A stretch of 64,000 bases of DNA from Acorus gramineus (lineage: Eukaryota; Streptophyta; Magnoliopsida; Acorales; Acoraceae), in the NCBI GenBank assembly GCA_030737835.1, contig JAUJYN010000083.1:110860-174859 (forward strand), given 5' to 3'. Positions 44,465 through 55,468 of this stretch are shown here, piece by piece. The translations under genes and the position numbers were made by a program. Under the pieces are notes generated by a model that did not search any database, was not told where the DNA came from, and saw only the letters and a program-made list of their open reading frames with translations. Each line of letters starts with the position of its first letter. The stretch's first letter is position 1.

Positions 44465-44640
44465 TATATATATAATAAATAAAAAATAAAAAAGGGTCAC
44501 GCGTATTACTAGGCAATTCCACGGCGACTCCTCGCCAAGAGAGCCTCCCAAGTGAAATGCCCTAATTCATCGCCGCGGAGGGTAATTGATTTCCTCGTCC
44601 CTCCTCGCCGATCTGCTTTGCCGGTCCCCTCAAGACAGGC
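44465..44640 (+). promoter_or_regulatory. Inferred promoter and first non-coding exon of the BED/hAT gene
   Basis: TATATATATAATAAATAAA (44466-44484) is followed by a CpG-bearing leader (GAGCCTCCC, ATTCATCGCCGCGGAGG) and the donor-like AGG/GTAATT near 44580. The start codon lies 1.6 kb downstream behind acceptor TTTCAG (46164), so a long leader intron is inferred, with no transcript evidence. Confidence 0.4.
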
Positions 44641-45350
44641 GAGTCTCACTCTTTTTTTTTTCTTTTTTTTTTCTTTCGTCCTCTCAATATAAACATTCTA
44701 AACTATTTTCATTGACGAAGGGAGGATTAAATGTGGTCTTTTTTTCCCCTTAAAATAAGATCTAAAATAGAGGATTATTATTTTGTTTTTTGAATAAATA
44801 CTTTGAAGTGGGTATATGATCAGTTGATTTGCTCACTAAAACAAGATAGCTTTTGATGTTAAACTGAAGTACGTCTCCGAATTTTATATGGAATATTGAG
44901 AAGAATTGGGGAATGCAATGGCATTTTCATCATAATCTCTTCATGGCAAATCCAACAATATATATCGAATAAAATTGATTGTTTAATAAAGTTTTTTTTA
45001 GCCAATTTAGTGCACACTGTGTGCTCAGAAACAAAGATGCCCATGCCTGCTGTTGATCCTTGATAAACATGTAAGTCTTGGGTTCCTGATAGATGGTCCT
45101 TATAAATAGGTTATTTATAATAGATTCTTGGGTTATTTATAATTGATACATGTAAATCTTGGTTTACTAGTATTTATAATTGATTCTGAACTAAATGGGT
45201 TGTTTTTATTTCATGATTATGGTAATGTAAAAAATTAAGAAGCCCCTAACTCAGTGCCTTGATATTGTTTGTTTTAGTTCTCATTCTTATTAAAAATTTA
45301 GTCAGATTAAAAGATGTGGGGAGTCCTAGAAATTTTGTTGGTTTTTTTTT

Positions 45351-45590
45351 TTTTTTGGTCTTATCATCGCGTGCATAATATTGCTTCTATCTCCTTTTTA
45401 TGTAGGTTGTGTTGATTTTGAAACATCAGTAGTAGAATTGGGCACCATTCTGTACTGTGTGCGATTTTTTATTTTTGGTCATATCATTATGTGCATGTAA
45501 CGTTGCTATTTTCTCCTTTTATGTAGATTGTGTTAATTTGGAAACATCAGAAGTAGAAGTTGACACTATGTTGGACACTTGGACAATGTG
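45351..45590. repeat. ~120-bp direct duplication inside the inferred leader intron
   Basis: Copies at about 45351-45460 and 45473-45590 share TTTTTGGTC.TATCAT, CTCCTTTT.ATGTAG, TTGTGTT and GAAACATCAG.AGTAGAA at matching spacing. Confidence 0.7.
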
Positions 45591-45872
45591 CAATAGTTCT
45601 TGAGGGATTTTGTTCATTGAGTAACATCATTTAACACTCCACTCTCATTTTGTTTGATACGTGATGCTTACTATGAATTCCATTAGAAGAGCACCGAATT
45701 TCAAAGTTTGAATTCAAGTAAGAAGCGTTCGAGGTCAATTTCGCTTCTGAAATATAATTATAAGAGTTTTGTGTTTATTTTGTTTTTGAGGATAAGACTA
45801 CATTTTTTACATGTGTTTATGGATTACAGTAGTATCAATTCTGTCTCACTAGGGTGTCTTGTGTGTTGGTGG

Positions 45873-46080
45873 CTCTGTTTGGAACCAATTTTCATAAACA
45901 GTTTTTTTTCATAAAAGTTGCTCTCAATCATCTTTTTCATAAAAGTTGTTTTGTTGACTTTTAAAGCATAAAAACTGAAATCAGAAACCAAAAGCTAAAA
46001 TTTAACAAATTCCGTTTGAAACCAATTGTCTGAAAATTGATTTGGCTTTTCAGTTTGATGATTGGTTTCAAACGGGGCCC
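45873..46080. mobile_element. MITE-like insertion next to the BED/hAT gene start
   Basis: Starts CTGTTTGGAACCAATTTTCAT and ends GATTGGTTTCAAACGGGGCCC, roughly inverse ends, with AT-rich interior. It abuts the last 90 bases of the inferred leader intron. Confidence 0.5.
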
Positions 46081-46168
46081 AAGTCTTTTTCTGGTATCTC
46101 TTTACAACATGTCAAAGCTTATACGAATTATAAATTATCAGTTTAATTGGGTTATGCATTTCAGGACG

Positions 46169-48303
46169 ATGGTGAGGGGAAGAGATGCTTGTTGGGAGCA
46201 CTGTGTCTTGGTGGATGCTACAAGGCAGAAAGTTAGGTGCAACTACTGTCAACGGGAGTTCAGTGGAGGGGTATATCGGATGAAGTTCCATCTGGCTCAA
46301 ATCAAGAACAAAGACATAGTCCCATGCACTGAGGTCCCAATTAGCGTGAGGGACATGATCCACAGCATGTTAAGCACCCCCAAAAAGCAGAAACTGCAGA
46401 AGAAGAAGAAGATTGATCGAGCAGTGAATGGTCCTGAAAACAGTTCTTCCGCTAGTGGTGGTTTTCAACCCAATCCAGGATCAAGTGGACAACATGGCAG
46501 CACCTGCCCTTCTCTGTTGTTGCCACAGCCTTCGCGGAGTGCGCATCAAGTGTTGGACGATGCCCAGAAGCAGAAACTTGATGAGGCTGACCGAAAACTA
46601 GCTCTGTTTTTCTTTCATAATTCAATTCCTTTAAGTGCTTCTAAATCCATCTATTACCAAGAGATGGTGGACGCAGTAGCAGAATGTGGGATGGGCTATA
46701 AAGCTCCAAGTTACGGAAAGTTGAGAACTAGTCTATTAGAGAAAACCAAAGTGGATATCACTGACAATTTCAAGAAATTTAGAGATGACTGGAGAGAGAA
46801 GGGCTGCACTGTTATGTTGGACTCTTGGTCAGATGGTCGAGCCCGATTTCTGGTGGTTTTTTCAGTGGCGTCCGTTAAAGGCACTGTGTTTCTTAAGTCA
46901 GTGGATGTATCTACACACGTGGATGATGCTTACTATCTGTCCGAGTTGCTCGAATCAGTTGTGTTGGAGGTTGGTGTTGAAAACATTGTTCAAATCATTA
47001 CAGATAGTGCACCCAGTTACGTCCGTGCAGGAATGCGAATCATGGATAAGTATCCTTCATTGTTTCTGTCTCCATGTGCTTCATATTGCATTGATAAGAT
47101 GTTAGAGGATATTGGTAGGCAAGAATGGGTGAGTAATGTGATGGAGGAAGCGAGGTTGATCACTCACTATATCTATAGCCATCCATGGCTGTTGAACATG
47201 ATGAGGAAATTTACAGGAGGGAGGGAACTGATTCGCCCTAAAATTACTAGATTTGTCACAAATTTCCTTTCCTTGAGGTCCCTTGTAATTCAAGAGGATA
47301 ATTTAAAGCACATGTTCTCCCATTCTGATTGGTTGTCATCTATGTATAGCAGACGACCTGACTCACAAGGTATCAGATCTATAGTGTATCTAGAGAGATT
47401 TTGGAAATCAGCACGTGAAGCCGTCAGCATATCAGAGCCGCTTGTTAAAGTTTTAAGGATGGTAGATGGTGACATGCCTGCGATGGGTTACATATACGAG
47501 GGAATTGAAAAGGCGAAAATGACCATCAAGGTGTATTATAAAGGTTGTGAAGAGAAGTGTATGCCGATTTTGGAAATAATTGACCGGAGGATGAATATTC
47601 ATTTTCCTTCCCCATTGCATGCAGCTGCGGCCTTTCTAAATCCTTCAATATTTTACCATCCAAATTTTAAGGTTGATTATAAGATGAGAAATGACTTTCA
47701 GGTGGTCATGAAGAAAATGGTTACTGGAGACAAAGATATGATTGAACTGACAAAGGAGCATCCTGCATATGTTAATGCACAGGGTGCGTTAGGTAGCGAA
47801 TTTGCTGTCTTGGGAAGAACATTTAATAACCCTGGTATTTCTCTTTCTTTCCAAATTTTTCCTACTTAAACGTGAATTCAAGTGAATACATTTCTTTTTT
47901 CTGAATCCATCACCCTATTTTATTTTTTTGCTCAGCTGACTGGTGGGCCGCATATGGTTATGAAGTTCCTAAATTGCAAAGGTATGCAATAAGGATATTG
48001 AGCCAACCTTGCAGTTCACACTGGTGTAAGTGGAACTGGAACACTCTTGATTACTTGCATAGCAAGAAAAGAAACAAAATGGAGCAAGAGAAGTTCAATG
48101 ATTTAGTTTTTGTACACTGCAATTTGCGATTACAAGCTGTCAGCCATAACAGAGATGCACAATGTAAACCCATTGTTTTTGATGAAATTGATGTTAGTTC
48201 TGAATGGCCCACAGAGTCTGAATCCTCTTCCCCCCTCTTGGATGATTCATGGTTAGACAATCTACCTTTTGAAGGTGGAGATAGCCCTTCAGGTTATGAA
48301 TAA
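46169..48303 (+). CDS. BED zinc-finger / DUF659 / hAT-dimerisation protein (domesticated transposase)
   Basis: Two coding exons, 46169-47834 and 47936-48303 (donor CCTG/GTATTT, acceptor GCTCAG/CTGAC), give about 677 residues. The splice joins ..FNNP to ADWW and keeps frame. The N-terminal BED finger is about residues 1-55 (MVRGRDACWEH, VRCNYCQREFSGG, MKFHLAQ). Next come a basic KKQKLQKKKK stretch, a DUF659-type RNase-H-fold region (about 145-320; VMLDSWSDGR, ITDSAPSY) and the C-terminal hAT dimerisation region (ADWWAAYG, LQRYAIRILSQ, NDLVFVHCNLRL). The tail is acidic. The ATG follows a splice acceptor at 46164; an upstream in-frame ATG at 46037 would be intronic. No terminal inverted repeats are seen around it and the frame is intact, which suggests host use. 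It may act as a DNA-binding regulator. Confidence 0.88.
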
Positions 48304-49914
48304 CTTTGGAGGAATTGAAAATTGATCTTGGAAATTTTTTTACATGTTTTATACATGAGAGTTGTATCTGGGGTTGATAATTAGTTCATAGTATTATAGA
48401 TAGTCCATCAATTGATTCTTCATATCATTTTTTGCTTGATGAGTAAGAGATTCATGCTTTTGCGTGCTTAATGTAATGTATGTCATTAAAGTTTCCATCC
48501 ATTTTTCATCGATGCATTGTATATATCCATGTATCCTGTAGCCCAAGACTGGCTAGTCAGATGATCCCAATCACCCACTGAAGCATTCATTTATGGGTTG
48601 TGTGGACTTTCTATGGGGCGGCGAGACTATATACCTGCAGTGCCAAAAGTTTACATCATATTGGATGCTGGAGTTACTTGTCGATTGGCCCCTGTAAGTA
48701 TGCATGTTGTGTTTGAGGTCTTTATATGCTGCTGTTATAACATGGTTTACATCTGTTTCTGGAATTAGTCTCCATGTTCCTCACACCATTGATTGAAGAG
48801 TGGTTTGTGCTCATCTGTTGACTGTCATTAAAGATGTTTTTGCTTCCATTAGTTAGTTATATACGATTTTTTTTTTCTCTTGAATTCTCTGTTCTTCATT
48901 CTAAAACTGGTGCAAGCTCATACTAGCCATTGCATGTTTAATAATTTCCGCAGGGTTGTTCTTGGGTATCATTACTAAATTTTTTTATATTAACATTCTG
49001 TTCATTTCTTGTCCCTACCAGCACCATTTGAAGTGTGTTTGTGCTCGTGGGCCTTTTTCTTTTATTTTACTGTTTTCCGTCATTTTTTTTTTTCAATCTG
49101 AAACGCCCCTGCTGGACCAATAATTGTTGAAAGTTGAAACCCGTTGTTTTATTTTTTTTCGGGGGATTTCGTCAATATGATTTCAAAAAGATATAGTTGT
49201 GGACGGCCATATCTGCCTAATTTTTGTGGATCTCGACATGTTTAATTTTTTATTTCAATTATATTAATAAATTTTTTTAAAGATGTGCATTTGTTTAATA
49301 AAATATAAATTTTTATAAAAAAAAAATGTAATATATATTTAAATGAATTGATTATATATGATAATTTAATCCAAGAGAGGACTGTAAAAATGTCATAAGG
49401 ATTGAACTTGGTATGTCAGCCTCTAAAAAAAAGAAAAAAATTTAAATAGTCCGTTTTGATAGAGATATAAATTATTATGGAGTTTATATATCTAGTTTAT
49501 ACATATTCTAGAAATAGATAATTTTATCAATGCAATATGTGATATTTTGTTTGGTTATGTATTTTTTGTTATTCTCATAAAAAAAATGTAATAATAAAGG
49601 TTGAATTGTTTGATTAATGAAGAATAAAATGTGAATAAAGTGTAAAAAGTTGATTTAATATGTGGTCCCATTGATGTATAAAAGGTGATGACAGGTGATT
49701 TGATGTAATGACATGTGATTTGACAAGTAGGTCTCTTTATATCAGTGGTGGAATAACACAATTTTAAGAGGTGCCTAGAACACAAATACTAGCTTATTCT
49801 TACATAATTTTACATAGCTATACCTATTTATTCTTTCTATCCAAACATTTTTTTTTTGTTTATTCTCCTCTAGTCCCACCTATTCCTCTACCCAAACCCC
49901 CCCCCCCCCTCCCC
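48304..49914. other. 3' flank and intergenic DNA with MITE fragment
   Basis: The 3' UTR probably ends within 200-300 bases. CCCCTGTAAGTATG near 48690 looks like a splice donor, so a 3' UTR exon is possible. About 49555-49760 carries interior sequence of the CTGTTTGGAAT MITE family (AAAGGTGATGACAGGTGATT). A 13-C tract lies at 49897-49909. Confidence 0.4.
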
Positions 49915-50555
49915 CTTGTTTGGAGACTGAATAAGATTTATTATGTGATATGTAATTATACCAGCATAAGTGAGTATAATAAGGAAATAAGTGATTTTAT
50001 GTTTGGTACTGTTTTGAATTATTCTCGATGTAAAACGTAATAATAAAGTTTTTGTTGTTTAGGTTGTTGTGCATCTGTCTCATCTTCCTTTTTTTTCTTC
50101 TTCGCAATGCCCGTGATGAATGTGTACAGGGGGGGGGGGGGGGGTGTGTGTTGATTTTCGGGGTGGTAGTAGTGGTAGCTCTTCGTGGAAGTGGTAGTGT
50201 TGGTTCTTGGTGGTGGTGGTGGTGGCTCTCGGTTTGATTGTGGTGGAGTTCTAGGTGGTGGTGGTGGTTCTCCATGGTTGCAGTGGCCTTCATTGACGGT
50301 GGTGGTGGTTGTCCGTACATTTTTGTTAACTTAAAATTTTAAAATAATCATTTATCAATTTATCAACTTATCAACATCTTATTCACACATTTTTCATCAT
50401 TTTCTAAACAACACATTGTTTATTCTTACGTTTCTCAGCGGGAATAACTGAAAACATAACTAAACAGAAAATCATTTATTCCACTGCTATATTTAATTAT
50501 GCTAAAATAACTGTATATTTAATAATAAATCTTATTTTGCATCCAAATGGAGCCT
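49915..50555. mobile_element. Complete MITE of the TGTTTGGA family with internal GGT repeats
   Basis: The left end TTGTTTGGAGACTGAATAAG and right end CTTATTTTGCATCCAAATGG are inverse. TAAGATTTATTA is shared, and both halves contain the TTATTC-TCGATGTAAAACGTAATAATAAA type sequence in opposite orientation (compare about 50415-50440). The middle holds 16 G (50129-50144) and GGTGGTGGT-rich simple sequence. Confidence 0.65.
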
Positions 50556-50961
50556 AGAGAATATTACAAATATATATGGAAGAGAGTATTCCTCCATTTT
50601 CATTTAATTCCCATCAAAAAATATATGGAAGGAATACGTATTTATGATATACGTGTGTCCTTTTTAGGTGTGTTGTGTAAATTCCAGTTACAAATTAATT
50701 TTTTTTTTATGTATTTGAGGGACCCTGTGACTGACCTTACGGTTGAACTAGAAAGGCTACAAAAATTGATTTTGTTGTCTACACATGCTCACATCTCTTT
50801 CCAAGCATTATTTCCTTACCATTCATTGCCTTCCATCCACAAACATGCATGTCAGATTAATAATATTCTGCCAGCTAAAGGTGAAACCCATTGATACAAA
50901 CACTGAAAACACATCATGTATGTGAGAAAATTTAATTAAAACAGAGAAAGAGAGAAACAGA

Positions 50962-51945
50962 ATGGCTTCAGCACTTGCTGCGGACGTGTGCGCCTTGGTC
51001 TCAAACGCATGGTCGTGGGAAGCCAAGAACCGCGCGGACAAGCTCTGGCGGTCCATACTCACTTTCATGGTGGCCATGACCATCTTCTTCTCTTACGCGA
51101 CCTCCATCAAGAAACAACGCCAGAGAGACGGCCAACTGGCCCACCCCCCGGACCCAGAGGCCTCCCTCTTCTGGGCAGCCTCCCCTTCCTCCGCCGTGAC
51201 GTCCACCGCCATTTCGCCGAGCTCGCACGCGAATACGGACCCATATTCGGACTCCGCCTCGGCAGCAAACAGTGGGTCGTGGTGACCTCCGCTTCCCTGG
51301 CGAAAGAGGTCCTCCGCAACCACGACGCAACCTTCGCGAACCGCGACATGCCCGTGGCCGCCCGGGTGGCGTCGCGCGGGGGGCTCGACGTCGCGTGGGG
51401 GCAGCTGGACGCCCCTCACTGGCGCCCCGTGCGCAAGCTGTGCACGCGCGAGCTCCTGAACGGTGCGAGCGTGGACGCGCTGCGCGGGATGCGGCGCGTG
51501 GAGGTGAGACGCACGGTTGGGGAGTTGTATGGGAAGGCTGGGGACTGCGCGTGCGTCAACGTCGGGGAGGTGGCGTTCATGTGCGCGGTGAATGTGATTA
51601 CAAGCGCTCTTTGGGGGGGAGCGCCGTTGTTGGAGGGGGAGTTGCGAGAGAAGGTGGGGGAGCTGATGGATCTGTTTGTGCAGCCCAACGTGTCGGATTT
51701 CTTTCCAGTGCTGGCGGGGCTCGATCTCCAGGGGATCGAGTGGCAGATGAAGAGATTGATGGGTTGGTTTGATGGAATGTTCGACATGATCATCGAAGGA
51801 CGACTGAGGGTGATGAGAGGAAAGAAGAGGGAGGGAGCGAGTGGTGATTTTCTGTAGACGTTGTTGCGGACGAGGGAGAGTGGGAGCTCTGAAGTTGAGT
51901 TAACCATGGGGCATGGACCACATCATGGGGTTGTTCATTGTAAGT
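50962..51945 (+). pseudogene. CYP706-like cytochrome P450, degenerate first exon
   Basis: The opening frame (50962) gives MASALAADVCALVSN and a hydrophobic anchor (ILTFMVAMTIFFSYA). The frame then shifts between 51110 and 51150 to continue as PPPGPRGLPLLGSLPF, ANRDMPVAARVASRGGLDVAW, WRPVRKLCTRELL, VNVGEVAF and PNVSDFFPVLAGLDLQG, all typical of CYP706 proteins. A TAG at 51855 follows GDFL where a glutamine is expected. Another indel occurs near 51915. Similarity ends about 51945, before the I-helix, K-helix and haem-cysteine region, which are absent. It is a non-functional remnant with GC-rich coding DNA. Confidence 0.85.
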
Positions 51946-52180
51946 GTTCTTCCGCACTCGGTTTTTAGGCACTGTTTTTCCCATGCGATTGCAGGCAGTC
52001 GGTTAAGGAAATTATGTTATTTTTTGATGATACACGTGATTTAAACGGAATACAATCGAACGAGACAAGTTTTGTACTTCAATCCTAAACTCGTCCTATA
52101 ACTTCATTGGGTTATGATGGATTGAATTTAAATATGACATTTATTAACTAAACTCATCGCAATAAAATTGGGTTAGGACT

Positions 52181-53040
52181 ACGCCTGTCAATGGGTCGGG
52201 TCCAGGCCAGGGTGGAGTGGACTCGGACCCGACTCGTGGCAAGACCCGGTGAGTCCGGGTCCAACCTAGGACCCAGCGGATCCTTGAAAATGTGGACCCG
52301 GACTCGGACCCGGGTCGGATCCAGGTTCTACCAGACCCGAATATGGTTAATAAAAAAAATTGAAGAGCTCATGAATTTGTTTGCTTTATCATTCTATTAT
52401 GAAATTTTATATAAAACATTAGTTTTGAACTTTTTAAACTGGTGTCTTGACATTATATTTGAACATATTTTTGTAAAATTTAAAACAATAAACACTAATA
52501 TATAACATTCAAAATAAACAAAAATCTAAACAATATAACAATGAACTAAAAGGGAGAGCTAATGATTATTTGTGTCACAAAGTAAACATTCAAAACAATA
52601 GACACTACATATTAATCTAAATAACATTCAAAACAATAAGCACTAACATATTAACCTAAACAATGAATATAAATCATGCAACAAACCAATTAATTATACA
52701 AAATCAAAAGCTAATAAACTAATAAGGTTTGTCAACGGGTGGGTTTGGTTGGTTATGGGTAATGATTTATGGGTTTGGTTATGGACTTATGGATACAAAA
52801 ATGAGTTAAAACTTATACTTGTAACTTGATAAATAAGAAACAAAATTATGGGTCAACTAGTACTAATAGTTTTGTAATATATAAGCATATACTAATAAAA
52901 TAGTCGGGTCTCGGGTCCAACGGGTCAGGATGGGGTGAACCTGAACCCGACCCGTTTATATATTCGGGTCCAAAACAGATCAAGTCAGGGTCGGATCGAG
53001 TCAAATCCGGGTCTGGACCGGACCCGTTGACATGCCTAAT
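52181..53040. mobile_element. hAT-like MITE with GGGTC/GACCC-rich ends
   Basis: Starts ACGCCTGTCAATGGGTCGGG and ends CCGGACCCGTTGACATGCCT, inverse ends related to the element at 31321. The outer 120-150 bases on each side are dense in GGGTCGGGTCC / GGACCCGACCC units. Flanks TTAGGAC and TTAAGAC are similar but the exact duplication is unclear. The interior is AT-rich and non-coding. Confidence 0.7.
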
Positions 53041-54030
53041 TAAGACATGTTTCTCATTTATCTCACTCTATTGTCGTTCTTAGTCTCTCCCTCTCGCTCT
53101 CCCTCTCTCTCTTTATCTTCATCTTCCTCTTCGGGTTACCTCATGCTACATGTGATTTTATTTTTTAATAGGATGGGTAACCGCTTCCTACAAACCCAAT
53201 AAAAAAAATGATACAATTGACAATTTTACCCCATAAAAAATTATGATTTACCATCCTATATAAATCTCTCTCTTTTGTTCATTATTTAAATTTGTTTCAT
53301 GTGTTCTTTACATGGTTTCATTTTTTATGGTGTGGTTTTTTTTGTTTTCAATTTGTAAGGATTTTGTTAATTTTTTTTTTATTATTATGTTATCACGATT
53401 TGAAGTTGATTGGTTGTGAGTTTATTAGGTAATAGGGTTAGGGGAATGAACGAGGGAAAATTGTAATTTTGTATTGTCATAAGTTGTGTTGCTTATTAAT
53501 TGCCAAAGCATTCTATTAATTCTAAAATTTCAAAATCTACCTTTACATAAATTACCAAACATGATTGATAGCTTTGTACGTATATCAATAAAGCCATTAT
53601 ACAAAACCCATGTAAAGAAGTGAAAATTCAAAAGCTATCAATAAAGCAGCTTTATACAAAAAAGCTGGATTTCCAAACCAATGTTCAAACTTCAAACACA
53701 CCCTCAATCTTTTTACAATTTGAAATACAGTCTTATTTACATCATTAGAAATCCAGTGAAACATATGTATCGTTAGATGAGATATATACGTCATTAATTT
53801 TTTTTTACATTTACTAAAAATGAGTTCATTCAATTCAAAATTGAGTGATATACATATATTTTTCATTAAAACATATATATCTTTAGATGATGTTTTCTAT
53901 TTTTTTTTTAATAAATACATACATGATCTGTGTTTTGGGTTGTAAAAAAAAACTAAGTCTAACATTTTCCTTTTAATAATTTTCTGTACACTAATAAACA
54001 AGGTAGAAAGCTATAACCCACAAAACTCTA
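53041..54030. other. Intergenic
   Basis: TC-rich microsatellite-like DNA near 53070-53130, then AT-rich sequence. No gene is seen. Confidence 0.45.
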
Positions 54031-54360
54031 AGCCCCTGTTTGGAACGAGAATATGACTTACTCTTGGGCATATATTTATTCTGGCATAAGTGAGGATAAA
54101 TTGATTTTGTGTTTTGAATTATTCTCGTTGGTAAACGTAAAAATAAATATTTTGTTGTTTGGGTAAAATGTAAATAAAGTATGGATAATGATTTATAAAA
54201 TGTGAAAAAATAATAATAGTTAATTTGACAAGTGATTTATAAGAGGTGATGACAGTTGATTTGACAGTGGGCCCACATATTCTTTGGGTGGAATAACCTA
54301 AGATAATTTTAATTCCAGGGGTTGGTTGGAATCCATACACCATTTTATACCTGTTAAGCT
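54031..54360. mobile_element. Truncated MITE of the CTGTTTGGAA family
   Basis: Follows 42609-42950 closely, including GAATTATTCTCGTTGGTAAAC and a GACAGTGGGCCCACATAT segment. It is cut short at about 54357 where a GCTCGG-rich element begins. Confidence 0.65.
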
Positions 54361-54570
54361 CGGACTCGAGGTCGGCTTGGGTTCGGCTTGAGTTTTTTGT
54401 TTCCCTCGTTTTATATTAAATAACGAGCTCGTATAGGTTCGGGCTCGGTTCGTTTACAAACCAAGCTTTAAAAAGTGTTCAAACTCGATTAATTTGTCTA
54501 AACGACCGAGCTCGAACGAGTTTTAACTGAGCCGAGCCTGAGCTGCTCGGGTCATTTATCACCCCTACTT
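54361..54570. mobile_element. Small hAT-like MITE, probably nested in the preceding MITE
   Basis: CTCGGACTCGAGGTCGGC and GAGCCGAGCCTGAGCTGCTCG stretches lie at opposite ends. The right end reads GGTCATTTATCACCCCTA, the inverse of the TAGGGGTG-type terminus common in plant hAT MITEs. The left end appears reduced to TGTTAAGCTCGG. Confidence 0.5.
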
Positions 54571-55431
54571 TTCATCCTTCTCTCGTTGTACTTGTTTGCT
54601 ATCGGTCTCTCACATATATTTAATTAATTATATTAGACATAATTTATTATCCAATATTTGGGTTGCATTCCCAACTAACCCCACCCGGCTAGTGCATCTT
54701 GATCATAGTGTGAATATGGTCCGAACACGACGTGGTTCTCACCGTCTTTAGGGGTGCCCCATTTATGCATTGTTTGAGTAAGAATCTAAAGCTTAGGCTA
54801 TTATTTTATATGTTTGGATTGATGGATAGCACAATGATACGTGTTATTTCACATTATTATTCATTTGGAGTGCATTAGGTTCATGTATGCTTAGGTTATA
54901 TCCTAAGTTGCATGTTTGGCATGATTCAGGTTTAATTTTGGTAATGCTCAAGATGGAGTAGTTTAAATCTGATTTTTATCAGGGAGCATTCAGTTTTGAG
55001 TTAGCTTTCATACAAAAGTGGAACTAGATCATCTGGATTCATGTAGCAAAAGTTATGAGTGTTTTTCCAATTATACCCTGGAGGTGGAAAAGGTCTAGCA
55101 GCAGCCCTGTTTGATGTTAATTGTATAATTCGGAATGGTTAGAGGGGTTATTGGAGATTGGATTAAACATGAAAGTTGTAGATAATCTTCTTGGCTTTCT
55201 AATGGATTTTGAATTGCGTAATGCGGAGCTAGATTGTGAAAGTTACGGCTGTTCTAGTTGAAGCTGCACAGGTTTTTAAGGAAGGGAAATTTGATAATCT
55301 GGCGGACTTATGAATTCCATTTAATTGAAGGGTTATTTATTTTTAGGTCCCCACAGACTATAGAATTTAGTTTGTGGGGACTTAAAAGTGAAAAACCCTT
55401 AATTGAATGGGTGAAGTCGGTGGTGTATATG

Positions 55432-55468
<37 letters not shown>

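Noticed and set aside
44277-44522. Minus-strand 81-residue open frame near the BED/hAT promoter
   Set aside because: It overlaps the inferred TATA/leader, has no domain, and sits in AT-rich spacer.
46037-46168. Earlier ATG for the BED/hAT gene
   Set aside because: The stretch lies upstream of a splice acceptor (TTTCAG at 46164) and includes the end of a MITE. Homologues of this type start MVR.(K/R)DACWE.
50052-50320. Gly/Val-rich or Pro/His-rich small open frames
   Set aside because: They come from GGT microsatellite and G-run sequence inside a MITE.
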